The notes: a model not told the origin generated them from the letters alone. Counted from the first letter of the stretch, positions 35,971-44,731 are shown. The stretch: DNA of 64,000 nt from Desulfurobacterium pacificum (GCF_900182835.1 NZ_FXUB01000003.1:124001-188000); one strand, 5' to 3'. A program made the numbers and translations.

Positions 35971-36396
35971 ATGAAAAGGAGAGGATTTACGTTAATAGAG
36001 CTTATGATTGTTATAGTTATTTTGGGACTTTTGGCAGCTTTAGTCGCTCCGAAATTCTTAAAAAGAGGAGAAGAAGCGAAAGTTACAGTTACTCAAACTC
36101 AGATGAAAAGTATTGAACAGGCACTTAAGCTCTATAAGGCAGATAACTCTTTCTATCCTACTACATCTCAAGGGTTAAAGGCGCTTGTTGAGAAACCGGA
36201 AACGGAGCCTGTGCCTAAAAACTGGAAAGGTCCTTACATGGATGCTGTTCCTAAAGATGCTTGGGGCAACAATTTTATTTATGTTTCCGATGGTAAGACG
36301 TTTACACTTATTTCACCCGGTCCTGATGGAGAAGAGGGAACATCTGACGATATAAAGTGCGTTAATACGTGTATCTTTAATAATACTGGGAAGTAG
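35971..36396 (+). CDS. gspG: Type II secretion major pseudopilin GspG
   Basis: 141 residues. A short leader (MKRRG) precedes the methylated Phe of FTLIELMIVIVILGLLAALV, then comes the GspG body with YPTTSQGLKALVEKP, NWKGPYMDAVPKDAWGN and the calcium-site end SPGPDGEEGTSDDI. It builds the periplasmic pseudopilus. It is far from gspK-N and sits alone between hisH and rlmB with a strong GGAGGAG site. Leader cleavage would be by the peptidase at 19488-20252. Confidence 0.95.
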   Translation: MKRRGFTLIELMIVIVILGLLAALVAPKFLKRGEEAKVTVTQTQMKSIEQALKLYKADNSFYPTTSQGLKALVEKPETEPVPKNWKGPYMDAVPKDAWGNNFIYVSDGKTFTLISPGPDGEEGTSDDIKCVNTCIFNNTGK

Positions 36397-36397
36397 A

Positions 36398-37117
36398 ATG
36401 GTTATTTATGGCGTTAATCCTATTGCTGAAGCGGTTAGGTCTGGATACCCGATATTGAAGGTTTACGTGGAGCAATCTTTCAGGGATAGAGAAAAAATCC
36501 TCCCCCTCCTCTCCTCCTCCTACCCTTCCGCCAAAATCGTAAAAGTCCCGCGAAAAAAACTTGATGAAATAGCAAAAACAAAAAAGCATCAGGGCATAGT
36601 TGCAATCGTTTCCCCGGTAGAGCCGACAGATTTTGACGAACTCGTCCAGAGAACGATAGACACAAACGGCTATCTTCTCTTTTTAGACAGGATAGAAGAC
36701 CCTCACAATTTAGGAGCTATTTTCCGCTCAGCCGACGCCTTCGGCGCAACCGGCATAGTAATACCCAAAGACAGGAGCGCAACCATAACCGATACGGTTG
36801 TTAAAGCTTCCACGGGAGCAGTTTTCTACGTTCCTTACGCAGTTGTGAACAGCTTTTCTCAAGCAGTGAAAGAATTTAAAAAGGCGGGAGGTTGGCTTAT
36901 AGGACTTGAGACGGGAGGTAAGCCCATCTCTAAGTATTCTTTTCCCTTTCCCTTAGGGCTTGTTGTCGGTTCTGAGGGGCGCGGTATATCAAACCCTGTG
37001 AAAAAACAACTTGATGACGTTGTTACCATAGAGATGAAAGGTCACGTTAACTCTTTGAACGTTTCTAACGCCGTTGCTATAGGACTATATTTAATATCCC
37101 TACAAAACGAAACTTGA
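36398..37117 (+). CDS. rlmB: 23S rRNA (guanosine-2'-O-)-methyltransferase RlmB
   Basis: 239 residues, SpoU/TrmH knot fold. The N-terminal substrate domain starts MVIYGVNPIAEAVRSGYP. Knot motifs are NLGAIFRSADAFGATGIVIP, GLVVGSEGRGIS and LNVSNAVAIGLYL. A CCTCC-rich repeat copy (36492-36536) codes for ILPLLSSSYPSAK in the N-terminal domain. Base composition differs strongly on its two sides. Confidence 0.94.
   Translation: MVIYGVNPIAEAVRSGYPILKVYVEQSFRDREKILPLLSSSYPSAKIVKVPRKKLDEIAKTKKHQGIVAIVSPVEPTDFDELVQRTIDTNGYLLFLDRIEDPHNLGAIFRSADAFGATGIVIPKDRSATITDTVVKASTGAVFYVPYAVVNSFSQAVKEFKKAGGWLIGLETGGKPISKYSFPFPLGLVVGSEGRGISNPVKKQLDDVVTIEMKGHVNSLNVSNAVAIGLYLISLQNET
36492..36536 (-). repeat. Dispersed G-tract/GATTTT repeat, copy inside rlmB
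   Basis: On the minus strand a long GGA-rich run ends in GGGGGAGGATTTTTT. Plus-strand G+T is 57 of 93 in 36398-36490 but only 74 of 180 in 36541-36720 (hand counts). Confidence 0.6.
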
Positions 37118-37126
37118 GGAGGAGAA

Positions 37127-37528
37127 ATGGAATCTCTTAAAGGTAAATTGGTGTTCGTTCAAACAGCAGGAGGAGAAAGCGTTATACCATCTTCGGGTAT
37201 AATCGGCGTTGTGGAAGAGATAACTCCCGACTTTATCAGGCTCAAAGATGCGGGCGTTTTCGCTTTAGTTCCTACAACAAAAGGGGCGCAGGCTACAATT
37301 ATGCCTATGGACCCAACTGCAAACGAACCTGTAGAAGCTTACATTCTCAAAAGTCAGATTACTGCAATTGTTCCTGTTACTGATAAGTCAAGACTTAAAG
37401 AGTTTCACCAGCAGTTTAAGGCAGCAGCTGCAGGTATAGAACTTCCTTCACCTGGTTCTATTGACCTATCAAAGATTAAAGAGTTCCCCAAAGGGGGCGG
37501 AGATAAAGGAGGACTATCCATAACTTGA
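37127..37528 (+). CDS. Hypothetical protein (133 aa)
   Basis: Not recognised. Strand-rich first 100 residues (GKLVFVQTAGGESVIPSSGI; GVVEEITPDFIRLKDAGVFALVP) suggest a small beta barrel. A flexible Gly/Lys-rich tail (SKIKEFPKGGGDKGGLSIT) follows. It has no signal peptide or membrane helix. AGGAGG precedes the ATG. The stop overlaps the sensor kinase start (TTGA), so it may be co-translated with the NtrBC pair. Confidence 0.75.
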   Translation: MESLKGKLVFVQTAGGESVIPSSGIIGVVEEITPDFIRLKDAGVFALVPTTKGAQATIMPMDPTANEPVEAYILKSQITAIVPVTDKSRLKEFHQQFKAAAAGIELPSPGSIDLSKIKEFPKGGGDKGGLSIT

Positions 37529-38505
37529 GAGCGGAAGATATCCTCTTTTCTATACCCTTCCCCGTTGTTATTACCGACGGGGAGGGGAAAATCCTCCACG
37601 CCAACCAAAAGTTTGAAACGTTCGTTAACCGTTCCATAAAGTACCTTCAGGGTAAACCGCTATATTCCTTTTTCAAACATCAGGAAGACATAAAAAAGAA
37701 GATAGAGGAGTCTTACTCAAACTTAGTTGAAATCTTAGGATTTAAAACTGACGATTACTATCTGAACTTTGCACCTTTTTACGTTTCTTCCGTAGTAAAG
37801 GGAGTAATCGTTGTCGTTCAGCCCGTTGCGGAAAATCCGTTTGACGAGGATATTCTCCTTTTTCTGAAAGGGCTTTCTCACGAGATAAGGAATCCCCTCA
37901 GCGGCATTAAAGGAGCAGCTCGCCTCTTTCAAAAACTAAAGTGTTACGATGAAGAACTACTCAACGTTCTTATAGAAGAAACAGAGCGTATAGAAAGGCT
38001 CCTTAACAACGTAGTTAAAAGCTTTGACTTTTCTTCCTTAAACTACGAACCTACCAACGTTCACAAAATAATTCAGAACGTTGTGAACCTTTTCAGGGAG
38101 CGTATAGAAACGGAAGATATAGAAGTAGTTTACCTTTTTGACCCTTCCCTGCCTGAAATTTCTGTTGACCCCGACAGGATAACTCAGGTTCTTATAAACT
38201 TTTTTAAGAACGCCCTTGAAGCTGTAGAAACTTCGGAGATTAAAAAGATTACCGTTGAAACCGGCTACGCCATTCACCCTTCCGGCTTTATTTTTATAAG
38301 ATTAAAGGACACAGGCTGCGGTATGGATGAGCAGGAGTTAAAGCAGTTTTTCGTTCCGTTCTTTACGACCAAAGAGAAGGGAAGCGGTTTGGGAACGTTT
38401 ATCGCTTCGGAGATAGTGAAAAAACACGGCGGCGAAGTGAAAGTGAAAAGTGAGAAAGGTAAAGGGACGGAAGTAACAATCTACCTGCCGATGAAGGGGT
38501 ATTGA
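37525..38505 (+). CDS. NtrB-like PAS sensor histidine kinase
   Basis: 326 residues, soluble. An N-terminal PAS domain (FPVVITDGEGKILHANQKFE) is followed by the HisKA box GLSHEIRNPLSGIKGAARLF (His about 119), N box LINFFKNALEAVE, G1 DTGCGMDEQEL, F box FFVPFFTTKEKGSGLGTF and the G2 end. The lack of membrane helices and the HEIRNPL form point to the NtrB/GlnL group. It should phosphorylate the regulator whose gene overlaps its stop. The signal is unknown; no glnA or amtB is in the window. Confidence 0.93.
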   Translation: MRAEDILFSIPFPVVITDGEGKILHANQKFETFVNRSIKYLQGKPLYSFFKHQEDIKKKIEESYSNLVEILGFKTDDYYLNFAPFYVSSVVKGVIVVVQPVAENPFDEDILLFLKGLSHEIRNPLSGIKGAARLFQKLKCYDEELLNVLIEETERIERLLNNVVKSFDFSSLNYEPTNVHKIIQNVVNLFRERIETEDIEVVYLFDPSLPEISVDPDRITQVLINFFKNALEAVETSEIKKITVETGYAIHPSGFIFIRLKDTGCGMDEQELKQFFVPFFTTKEKGSGLGTFIASEIVKKHGGEVKVKSEKGKGTEVTIYLPMKGY

Positions 38506-39869
38506 TGGCAAAGATTTTGGTTGCAGACGATGAGAAGAGTATAAGGATTGTTCTGAGAAAATTCCTTACCTCTCAGGGACACGAAGTAGTTGAGGCTTCT
38601 AACGGTGAAGAAGCTCTTTCCATTTTAAAGTCCGGAAACGTTGACCTTGCGTTTGTTGACGTTAAGATGCCCGGAAAGAGCGGTATAGAGATTTTGGATG
38701 AGGTGAAAGACGTTCCAATCGTTATCGTTACGGCTTACGGAACGATGGACTTTACCATTTCCGCTATGGAAAAGGGAGCTGTTGATTACATAACGAAACC
38801 TTTTTCCTTTGAGGATATAGAGACGGTTCTCAAAAAGGTTCTCTCTGTGCCTTCTCAAGAGGTAGAGGAGGAAAAACCCATAGAGGATGAGATAGTTGGA
38901 ACAAGCAGAAAGATGCAGGAAGTTTTCAAACTTATAGGTAGGGTAGCCAAAAGCGATATAACCGTTTTAATAACCGGAGAGAGCGGAACGGGAAAAGAGC
39001 TTGTTGCTAAAGCGATTCACAGGTACTCCCACAGAAAGGATAAGCCATTTATTGCCGTTAACTGCGCAGCTTTGCCTCCAAACTTACTGGAAGCAGAACT
39101 GTTCGGTTATGAAAAAGGAGCTTTTACGGGAGCTACTTCCACAAAGAAAGGACTCTTTGAGCAGGCAGACGGCGGAACGCTGTTTTTAGACGAGATTGGA
39201 GAGCTTGCACCAGAACTCCAGGCAAAACTTTTAAGGGTTTTGCAGGAAAAGGAGATAAGAAGAGTAGGGGGAAGCAAAAACATAAAAGTTGACGTCAGGA
39301 TAGTCGCTGCTACGAACCGCAATTTAGAAGAAGAGGTAAAGAAGGGTAAGTTTAGAGAGGATTTGTTTTTCAGGCTTAACGTTGTTAACGTTGAAATCCC
39401 GCCGTTGAGAGAAAGGAGGGAGGATATTATTCCCCTTGCCCTTCACTTTATAAAGAAGTTTGCCAGAGAGTTCAAGCTTCCAGTAAAGGAACTTACGCCA
39501 GAAGCGGTAGAGTGGCTTGTTAACTACGATTTTCCGGGAAACGTAAGAGAACTTGAAAATATGATTTTGAGAGCTATGGTTGTCTCTCCCGTTGACGTTA
39601 TAGACGTTTCCGACCTGAAACCTTCTGCCGTTATGCCGTCTTCTCCTTCTTTTGAAGAGGCGATACGTAACTTTGTCGTTGATATCTTCACCGTTGAACA
39701 AAAGGAGAAGAACAACCTTTACGACCTTGTTGTTAAAGCTGCTGAAAGGATTTTAATCTCGGAAGTGTTAAAGTTCTGTAACTTCAATCAGGTTAAAGCG
39801 GCGAAAGTTTTAGGTATTCATAGGAACACTTTGAGAAAGAAGATAAAAGAGTTGGGGATAGGGAAGTAA
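38505..39869 (+). CDS. NtrC-like sigma-54-dependent response regulator
   Basis: 454 residues. A receiver domain (ILVADDEKSIR; acceptor Asp in LAFVDVKMPGKSG; Lys in YITKPFSFED) precedes the AAA+ domain with Walker A TGESGTGKELVAKAIH, the sigma-54 contact loop EKGAFTGATS and Walker B GGTLFLDEIGEL. A Fis-type helix-turn-helix closes (NQVKAAKVLGIHRNTLRKKI). It implies sigma-54 (rpoN) elsewhere in the genome. ATG 38505 is preferred over TTG 38502. Confidence 0.95.
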   Translation: MAKILVADDEKSIRIVLRKFLTSQGHEVVEASNGEEALSILKSGNVDLAFVDVKMPGKSGIEILDEVKDVPIVIVTAYGTMDFTISAMEKGAVDYITKPFSFEDIETVLKKVLSVPSQEVEEEKPIEDEIVGTSRKMQEVFKLIGRVAKSDITVLITGESGTGKELVAKAIHRYSHRKDKPFIAVNCAALPPNLLEAELFGYEKGAFTGATSTKKGLFEQADGGTLFLDEIGELAPELQAKLLRVLQEKEIRRVGGSKNIKVDVRIVAATNRNLEEEVKKGKFREDLFFRLNVVNVEIPPLRERREDIIPLALHFIKKFAREFKLPVKELTPEAVEWLVNYDFPGNVRELENMILRAMVVSPVDVIDVSDLKPSAVMPSSPSFEEAIRNFVVDIFTVEQKEKNNLYDLVVKAAERILISEVLKFCNFNQVKAAKVLGIHRNTLRKKIKELGIGK

Positions 39870-39888
39870 CAGTTTTTCTTATCTTCCC
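39861..39888 (+). terminator. Possible terminator hairpin after the NtrC-like gene
   Basis: GGGAAG-TAA pairs with TTA-CTTCCC apart from one bulged T, around a T-rich loop; the stem includes the stop codon. A T-rich stretch follows. Confidence 0.4.
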
Positions 39889-39892
39889 ATAA

Positions 39893-39906
39893 TTGATTTT
39901 TATCAA
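39893..39906. promoter_or_regulatory. FNR/CRP-family operator (TTGAT-N4-ATCAA)
   Basis: A perfect match to the FNR consensus, TTGAT-TTTT-ATCAA, lies 7 bases upstream of a good -35 box. Its centre is about 47 bases before the expected transcription start, near the usual activating position of -41.5. It would put the ferredoxin gene under redox or oxygen control. Confidence 0.65.
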
Positions 39907-39912
39907 TGCTAA

Positions 39913-39940
39913 TTGCCTAATCTTGTAGATATTGTAAAAT
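39913..39940 (+). promoter_or_regulatory. Promoter of the ferredoxin-like gene
   Basis: TTGCCT (39913-39918), a 16-base spacer and TAAAAT (39935-39940). The expected start near 39947 leaves a short leader before ATG 39984. Confidence 0.6.
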
Positions 39941-39983
39941 TGTTAATAAGGAAGTAGTTGAATTTGCTTAAATGGAAGGTGTT

Positions 39984-40661
39984 ATGAAGGAAGGGGATTT
40001 CGCAGAAAAGAAAAGTTTAATTCTCTGTCAGGACGGTTCTCCTTTTATTCCTTACTATCCTGCCGGAATCAATACCGATAAGTGTACAGGGTGCGGTGAG
40101 TGTGTGAAGGTCTGTCCGCAGAACTGCATTGAACTTAAAGAGCAGAACGGTAAGTTGGTAGCTGTCATCGTTGATATGGAGTCCTGTATAGGCGACGGTA
40201 TGTGCAGGCTTGTCTGCCCGGAAGATGCCTTTACCTGAGGCGTTTCCTGCTCCGGTTCGGGGAAGGTAGAGCTTTCAGAAGAGAATATCCTTTGCGATGA
40301 GAACGGCAACTACGCTTACCTTACTTTTGGCGGTAAACTTTACACCCCTGCTTATCTTCAGAATATTGATAGGAATTTGTGCGAGAACTGCGAGAAGTGT
40401 CTTGAAATGTGCGAAACGAGAGGACTTGATGAGGAGGGAAACGTAATTCCGGAGTTACCTGAGGTCTGCAACGGTTGTGGACATTGCGTTAACGTTTGCC
40501 CTGCAAAAGGTATAGAGGCTAAGCCCATAAGCATTAAAGAGATGATAGAACGGTTCAGACGCTGGAAAAAGTCTCAATCGCATATAGACAGCGTTATATT
40601 GAGCTTACTTGAAATTTCTTCAAGCGGTGCGCTTCTTTTCAGCATGTTCGCTGCTTCGTGA
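39984..40661 (+). CDS. Multi-cluster 4Fe-4S ferredoxin with in-frame TGA (possible selenoprotein)
   Basis: Read through TGA 40236-40238, one open frame gives about 225 residues. Before the TGA: CTGCGECVKVCPQNC and CIGDGMCRLVCPEDAFT, a 4Fe-4S pair with one altered motif. The TGA falls at residue 85 in T-(TGA)-GVSC. After it the frame continues with Cys-bearing sequence and another cluster pair, CENCEKCLEMC and CNGCGHCVNVCPAKG. A small hairpin with a GU-containing loop follows the TGA at the distance expected of a bacterial SECIS. The alternative is a simple nonsense mutation. The ATG at 39984 follows GGAAGG; ATG 39972 is also in frame. The 3' end overlaps the convergent gene by 88 bases. Confidence 0.6.
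40246..40266 (+). promoter_or_regulatory. Candidate bSECIS hairpin
   Basis: Counting the U of the TGA as 1, bases 11-31 fold as CCU-G-CUCCG, loop GUU, CGGGG-A-AGG: three pairs, a G-A mismatch, then five pairs. The GU in the loop lies at 20-21, near the SelB-contact bases at 23-24 in E. coli fdhF. Confidence 0.4.
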
Positions 40662-41398
40662 AGCGTTATTGGTCGTTTGGGGTTTAAGGATAGGTGGAGA
40701 CAACGGGGAGCTTCTATAAAGTTTGATAAGGGAATGAGTACTGAGGGCGGTAGTTTCCCCTGCAGTGAAGATATGAGCTGCTTTTTGAACGTTCTTACGT
40801 CTTCCCCTGCTAATTCGGCTTGCTTTCTTAAAAAGCCTTTTACTAATCCTTGGTCTCTATAGGTAAGTTCTAACTTTTTAAGTTTTAGGCGCGATGGTGT
40901 AGAAAGGTTCCCCTGTAGTTGAACGCCCAAGTTAATACTTCCTAAGTCTTTACCTTCTGCAGATAGGGATAGATTAACGTTATTTCCTGATATCAGGTAG
41001 ATAATCGCAGCGTTTATTTTTACTTTGTTTCTATGGTAATCGGTGAGTGAGAGCATTTCTTTCATATAGGGGAGGTTTGAGGAAAGAGTTGCATCAGCTA
41101 TAGATACGGAGAGTGAGGGGGGGATTTTGGAAACGCTGAAAGGTAGGTCAATTTTAATTTTTCCTATCTCTGCCGAGTAGTTCTGGTAGGAGAATTTAAG
41201 GTCGTCTATCGTAATTTCGTTCTTTATCAGTGAGTAATTGATTTTTTTGTAGGAAACGCTTCCGGGGAATTTGTCTAAGGCGTGGTTTACTTTGTTCTGG
41301 ATTTCGTACTTTATCAGCGTTTGGAGGGCGAAGTAGGAAGATATTAAAGCTCCTGCAAAGAGCAGGAGCGTGATTATTAGCCTTTCTTTTTTACTCAT
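40574..41398 (-). CDS. AsmA/DUF748-like inner-membrane-anchored periplasmic protein
   Basis: 274 residues with one N-terminal membrane helix (LIITLLLFAGALISSYFAL) and a periplasmic part. The first half is beta-rich (KINYSLIKNEITIDDLKFSY; GKIKIDLPFSV), as in AsmA-like lipid-transport proteins, and the second half is helical. The call is by pattern only. It overlaps the hemE end by 4 bases. A GGGGGGGATTTT repeat copy (41117-41128) codes for KIPPSLS within it. The 3' end overlaps the ferredoxin gene. Confidence 0.55.
   Translation of the reverse strand: MSKKERLIITLLLFAGALISSYFALQTLIKYEIQNKVNHALDKFPGSVSYKKINYSLIKNEITIDDLKFSYQNYSAEIGKIKIDLPFSVSKIPPSLSVSIADATLSSNLPYMKEMLSLTDYHRNKVKINAAIIYLISGNNVNLSLSAEGKDLGSINLGVQLQGNLSTPSRLKLKKLELTYRDQGLVKGFLRKQAELAGEDVRTFKKQLISSLQGKLPPSVLIPLSNFIEAPRCLHLSLNPKRPITLHEAANMLKRSAPLEEISSKLNITLSICD
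41111..41128 (+). repeat. Dispersed G-tract/GATTTT repeat, copy in the AsmA-like gene
   Basis: GAGTGAGGGGGGGATTTT, antisense to the gene. Confidence 0.55.
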
Positions 41399-42444
41399 TG
41401 TTCTCTTAGTTCTCTGCTGATTTTGTGGACTGTGTCAACTAAGAATTTAGCCTTTTTAGGGTCTGTTGGGGGCAGGATGCCGTGTCCTAAGTTGAAGATA
41501 TGTCCGCGCGCCTTTTGGGCGGAGGTGAGGATTTTTCTTACCTGCTTTTCAATTAATTCCTCACTGGCAAACAGCATTACCGGGTCAAGGTTGCCCTGTA
41601 TAGATTTATCAATTATCTGAAGAGCTTTGTCTATTTCTGTTTTCCAGTCAAGCCCTATTACATCAACGTTAAGCCTGTTGTTTACCTCTAACAGGTGTCC
41701 TGCGTTTACTCCAAAGTGAATTATCGGCGTCTCCGGGTGTCTTTTCTTTAGTTCGTTTACGATTTTTTCCGTATATGAAAAAACATATCTTTCGTAGTCG
41801 TCTCTGGACAGCACACCTATCCATGAGTCAAAAATCTGGACTAAGTCAACGCCTGCTTTTATCTGAGCGGATAAGTACTCTATCACTGTTTGAGTTAACT
41901 TTGTCATTAAAGTATTCCATAGCTTCTCATCGTTCCACATGGTTGATTTTGCAGCTATGTAGTTCTTTGAGCTTCCGCCTTCCAATATGTAGCTTGCCAG
42001 GGTGAACGGCGCGCCGGAAAAACCGATTAGCGGTCTGTCTGTTAACTTTTCTTTTATTAATTGAATGGTTTCTAATACGTAGGGTAGGTCTTTTTCAGGT
42101 TCGGGGATTTTTAGTCTTTGAGCGTCTTCTACAGTTTCTACTTTTGGTTCTAAAACTGGTCCTTTACCTTCAACGAAAGAAACGTTTATTCCCATCTTTT
42201 CGACGGGAACTAAGATATCGGAAAAGAGAATAGCAGCGTCAACGCCGATTTCATCTATCGGAATAAGCGTTACCTCGGCGGCTAACTCAGGATTTTTGCA
42301 CAAATCCATAAAGCTTCCTGCTTTCTCTCTGATTTTTCTATAACGTTCTGAGTACCTTCCAGCCTGCCTCATTATCCATATAGGCGTGTATTCAGTTTTT
42401 TCTCCTCTTGCAGCTTTTAGAATTGGGTGGTTTTTTAAATCCAT
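41395..42444 (-). CDS. hemE: Uroporphyrinogen decarboxylase
   Basis: 349 residues from [31 protein letters not shown], the family opening with the substrate-binding Arg pair. Other marks are DAAILFSDILVPVEKMG, GFSGAPFTLASYILEGG and the GHGILPPTDP end. It converts uroporphyrinogen III to coproporphyrinogen III. The start at 42444 overlaps the radical SAM stop (TAATG); the open frame to 42492 lies within that gene. Confidence 0.96.
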   Translation of the reverse strand: MDLKNHPILKAARGEKTEYTPIWIMRQAGRYSERYRKIREKAGSFMDLCKNPELAAEVTLIPIDEIGVDAAILFSDILVPVEKMGINVSFVEGKGPVLEPKVETVEDAQRLKIPEPEKDLPYVLETIQLIKEKLTDRPLIGFSGAPFTLASYILEGGSSKNYIAAKSTMWNDEKLWNTLMTKLTQTVIEYLSAQIKAGVDLVQIFDSWIGVLSRDDYERYVFSYTEKIVNELKKRHPETPIIHFGVNAGHLLEVNNRLNVDVIGLDWKTEIDKALQIIDKSIQGNLDPVMLFASEELIEKQVRKILTSAQKARGHIFNLGHGILPPTDPKKAKFLVDTVHKISRELREQ

Positions 42445-43541
42445 TACGCTTCTCCCTGCTGTTTTTTCATTCTTATTGGAACGTATCTGCATATGGGGTC
42501 TTCCTGCATATAATCACCGTATTCCCAGTATGCCCTTACTCTACAACCGTTGCATATCTTAACGTATTCGCAAACACCGCACCTTCCTTTGTATTCTTCA
42601 ATTTTTCTCATGTCCTGCATGATTTTTGATTCAAACCACGCTTTATCGAATGGCACGTCAAAAACGTTTATATCGGATATCGGGAAGTAGCTGCAGGGTC
42701 TTAACCAGCCGTGGCAATCTATGTAGGCGATGGACTGCCCTGCTACACAACCTTTACCACCGCCCGTTCCGAATACCAAGTTGCGCCTTTTTAGGTCAAG
42801 TCCATCTCTTTTGGCGTTCTGGTTAAAGATTCTGTAATAGTGAGGGGCGCACGTTGGACGGACTAAGATTGTATTGTCGCCTTTCAGAATTAGCTCTTTT
42901 TCCAACTCGTAGTGCCAGTTTAGCCAGTATTCTGCTTCTTCTGCATTTAAGAGTTCTGCGTTTGCTTCTTCTCCCCTTCCAACGGGAAGAACGATAAACA
43001 TATACCAGGCTTTAGCTCCTAACTCTCTTGCTTTTTTGTAAACGTTGGGGATGTCAAAGGCGTTTCGCTTTGTGAAAGAAGAGTTTATAAGAAACGGAAT
43101 GTCGTACTTTTTGAAGAGTTCAATGGCGTTCATTACGCCTTCAAACGCACCGGGTTGCTTCCTGAAATCATCGTGTATTTCGGGTGTTGAGCCATCAAGA
43201 GAAAGGGATACCATTCTTATTCCGGTTCTTTTCATCTCTTTGCAAACTTCGTCGTCAACTAACGTTCCGTTTGTTGCCATGCACATTCTAAAGCCTTTTT
43301 CCGTTCCGTAGGCTGCTAAATCCCATACATCGTCTCTTAAAAGGGGTTCGCCGCCTGTCAGGACGATTGTTGGTTTGGCGATTTTCTCTATGTCATCCAT
43401 CAACTTTTTTCCATCTTCAAGTGAAAAATCACCCTGTTCCGATTCCATCGTTGAAGCGGAACGGCAGTGGATGCAGTTTAAATTGCACCTTCTCGTTATC
43501 TCCCAGGCTATCCATTTGGGCAGAAATTCATTCTTTTCCAT
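42444..43541 (-). CDS. Radical SAM/SPASM protein, AhbD/NirJ-like (heme synthesis)
   Basis: 365 residues. The radical SAM cluster site is CNLNCIHC, with [12 protein letters not shown] after it. The C-terminal SPASM-type region has [20 protein letters not shown] and [19 protein letters not shown], giving seven or more Cys. AhbD/NirJ enzymes remodel porphyrin side chains (heme b from Fe-coproporphyrin, or heme d1). Coupling to hemE supports tetrapyrrole work, such as an oxygen-independent last step. Other SPASM peptide-modifying enzymes share the layout, so the exact reaction is not settled. Confidence 0.75.
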   Translation of the reverse strand: MEKNEFLPKWIAWEITRRCNLNCIHCRSASTMESEQGDFSLEDGKKLMDDIEKIAKPTIVLTGGEPLLRDDVWDLAAYGTEKGFRMCMATNGTLVDDEVCKEMKRTGIRMVSLSLDGSTPEIHDDFRKQPGAFEGVMNAIELFKKYDIPFLINSSFTKRNAFDIPNVYKKARELGAKAWYMFIVLPVGRGEEANAELLNAEEAEYWLNWHYELEKELILKGDNTILVRPTCAPHYYRIFNQNAKRDGLDLKRRNLVFGTGGGKGCVAGQSIAYIDCHGWLRPCSYFPISDINVFDVPFDKAWFESKIMQDMRKIEEYKGRCGVCEYVKICNGCRVRAYWEYGDYMQEDPICRYVPIRMKKQQGEA

Positions 43542-43572
43542 AATGTTTCTCCTCTTTAAGAAATAAACGAAA

Positions 43573-44661
43573 TTATAAACTTTCTTTTGCTAAAGCTTCT
43601 ACTTTCTTTTCCTGGTCGGCTGCTATCAGGGCGTCTACCATTTCGTCTATTTCTCCATCTAAGAATTCCTGCAGGTTATAGAGCGTGAGCTTTATTCGGT
43701 GGTCTGTTACCCTTCCTTCAGGGAAGTTGTAGGTTCTTATTTTCTCGCTTCTGTCTCCTGTTCCCACTTGAGAACGCCTTGCAGAGTCAAGTTTCTCTTT
43801 CTGTTCTTTTTCGTAAAGTTCTTTTAACCTTGCCCTTAAGATTTTCATGGCTTTTATTCTGTTTTGAATCTGTGAGCGTTCGTTTGAGCAGGTTACAACT
43901 ATTCCTGTTGGTATGTGTGTAATCCTTACGGCAGAGTCGGTTGTGTTAACGTGCTGTCCGCCGGCACCGGAGGAGCGGTATGTGTCTATCTTTAAATCCT
44001 TTTCATCTATTTTTATATCAACTTCTTCAGCTTCTGGTAAGACTGCTACTGTTGCTGTTGAAGTGTGAATTCTTCCGCCTGATTCTGTTACGGGAATTCT
44101 CTGAACTCTGTGAACGCCCGATTCGTATTTGAGACGGGAATACGCTCCCTTACCGGAAATCATTGCTATAACTTCTTTAATTCCGCCCAATCCTGTTTCA
44201 TTTAGTGAAAGGATTTCTACTTTCCAGCCTTTTTTTTCTGCGTACCTTGAGTACATTCTGAAAAGGTCTTGAGCAAAAAGGGCTGCTTCTTCTCCTCCAG
44301 CACCTGCCCTGATTTCAAGGATTACGTTCTTCTCATCGTTGGGGTCTTTGGGTATTAGCAGTTTTTTTAGTTTGTTTTCTAACTTTTCTACTTTTTCTTC
44401 TAACTCTTTCTTTTCTTCTTTGGCTAATTCGGCTAACTCTTCATCTCCGCTTTCTATGATTTCTATCGCTTCTTCTATCCCTTTTTTTGCTTTCTTATAT
44501 TCCATGTACGTTTCGTAAATCGGTTGAAGCTCGCTATGTTCTTTGGCTAAGGTCTGAAACTTTTTCTGGTCGGCAATTATTTCAGGTTTTCCTAAATTTT
44601 CTTCTATTTCTTTGAATTTTTCTGCTATTTTTTCTAAACGTTGTTCAATTCCTCTTTCCAT
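43573..44661 (-). CDS. prfA: Peptide chain release factor 1
   Basis: 362 residues. It has the GGQ loop [20 protein letters not shown], preceded by [20 protein letters not shown]. The tRNA-mimic end [13 protein letters not shown] and the codon-recognition region fit RF1, which reads UAA and UAG. Start 44661 is chosen because AAGGAG lies just before it; the open frame to 44691 has no ribosome site. Confidence 0.96.
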   Translation of the reverse strand: MERGIEQRLEKIAEKFKEIEENLGKPEIIADQKKFQTLAKEHSELQPIYETYMEYKKAKKGIEEAIEIIESGDEELAELAKEEKKELEEKVEKLENKLKKLLIPKDPNDEKNVILEIRAGAGGEEAALFAQDLFRMYSRYAEKKGWKVEILSLNETGLGGIKEVIAMISGKGAYSRLKYESGVHRVQRIPVTESGGRIHTSTATVAVLPEAEEVDIKIDEKDLKIDTYRSSGAGGQHVNTTDSAVRITHIPTGIVVTCSNERSQIQNRIKAMKILRARLKELYEKEQKEKLDSARRSQVGTGDRSEKIRTYNFPEGRVTDHRIKLTLYNLQEFLDGEIDEMVDALIAADQEKKVEALAKESL

Positions 44662-44731
44662 CCTTTTCTCCTTGGTGGATTTTTCTGTCAATATAGATAG
44701 TCAAATTTTATCTGTTAACAAGCGGGAATGT

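Noticed and set aside
38505-39869. Sigma-54 promoters (GG-N10-GC type) near the NtrC-like gene
   Set aside because: No convincing TGGCAC-N5-TTGC match in the intergenic stretches I scanned.
39984-40235. Reading the ferredoxin as a complete 84-residue protein ending at TGA
   Set aside because: Coding quality, frame and Cys-cluster pattern continue past the TGA without another stop; a second start near 40377 (TTG) has no ribosome site.
42444-42492. Longer hemE with 16 extra N-terminal residues
   Set aside because: Lies wholly inside the radical SAM gene; the family start [14 protein letters not shown] fits 42444 with a TAATG overlap.
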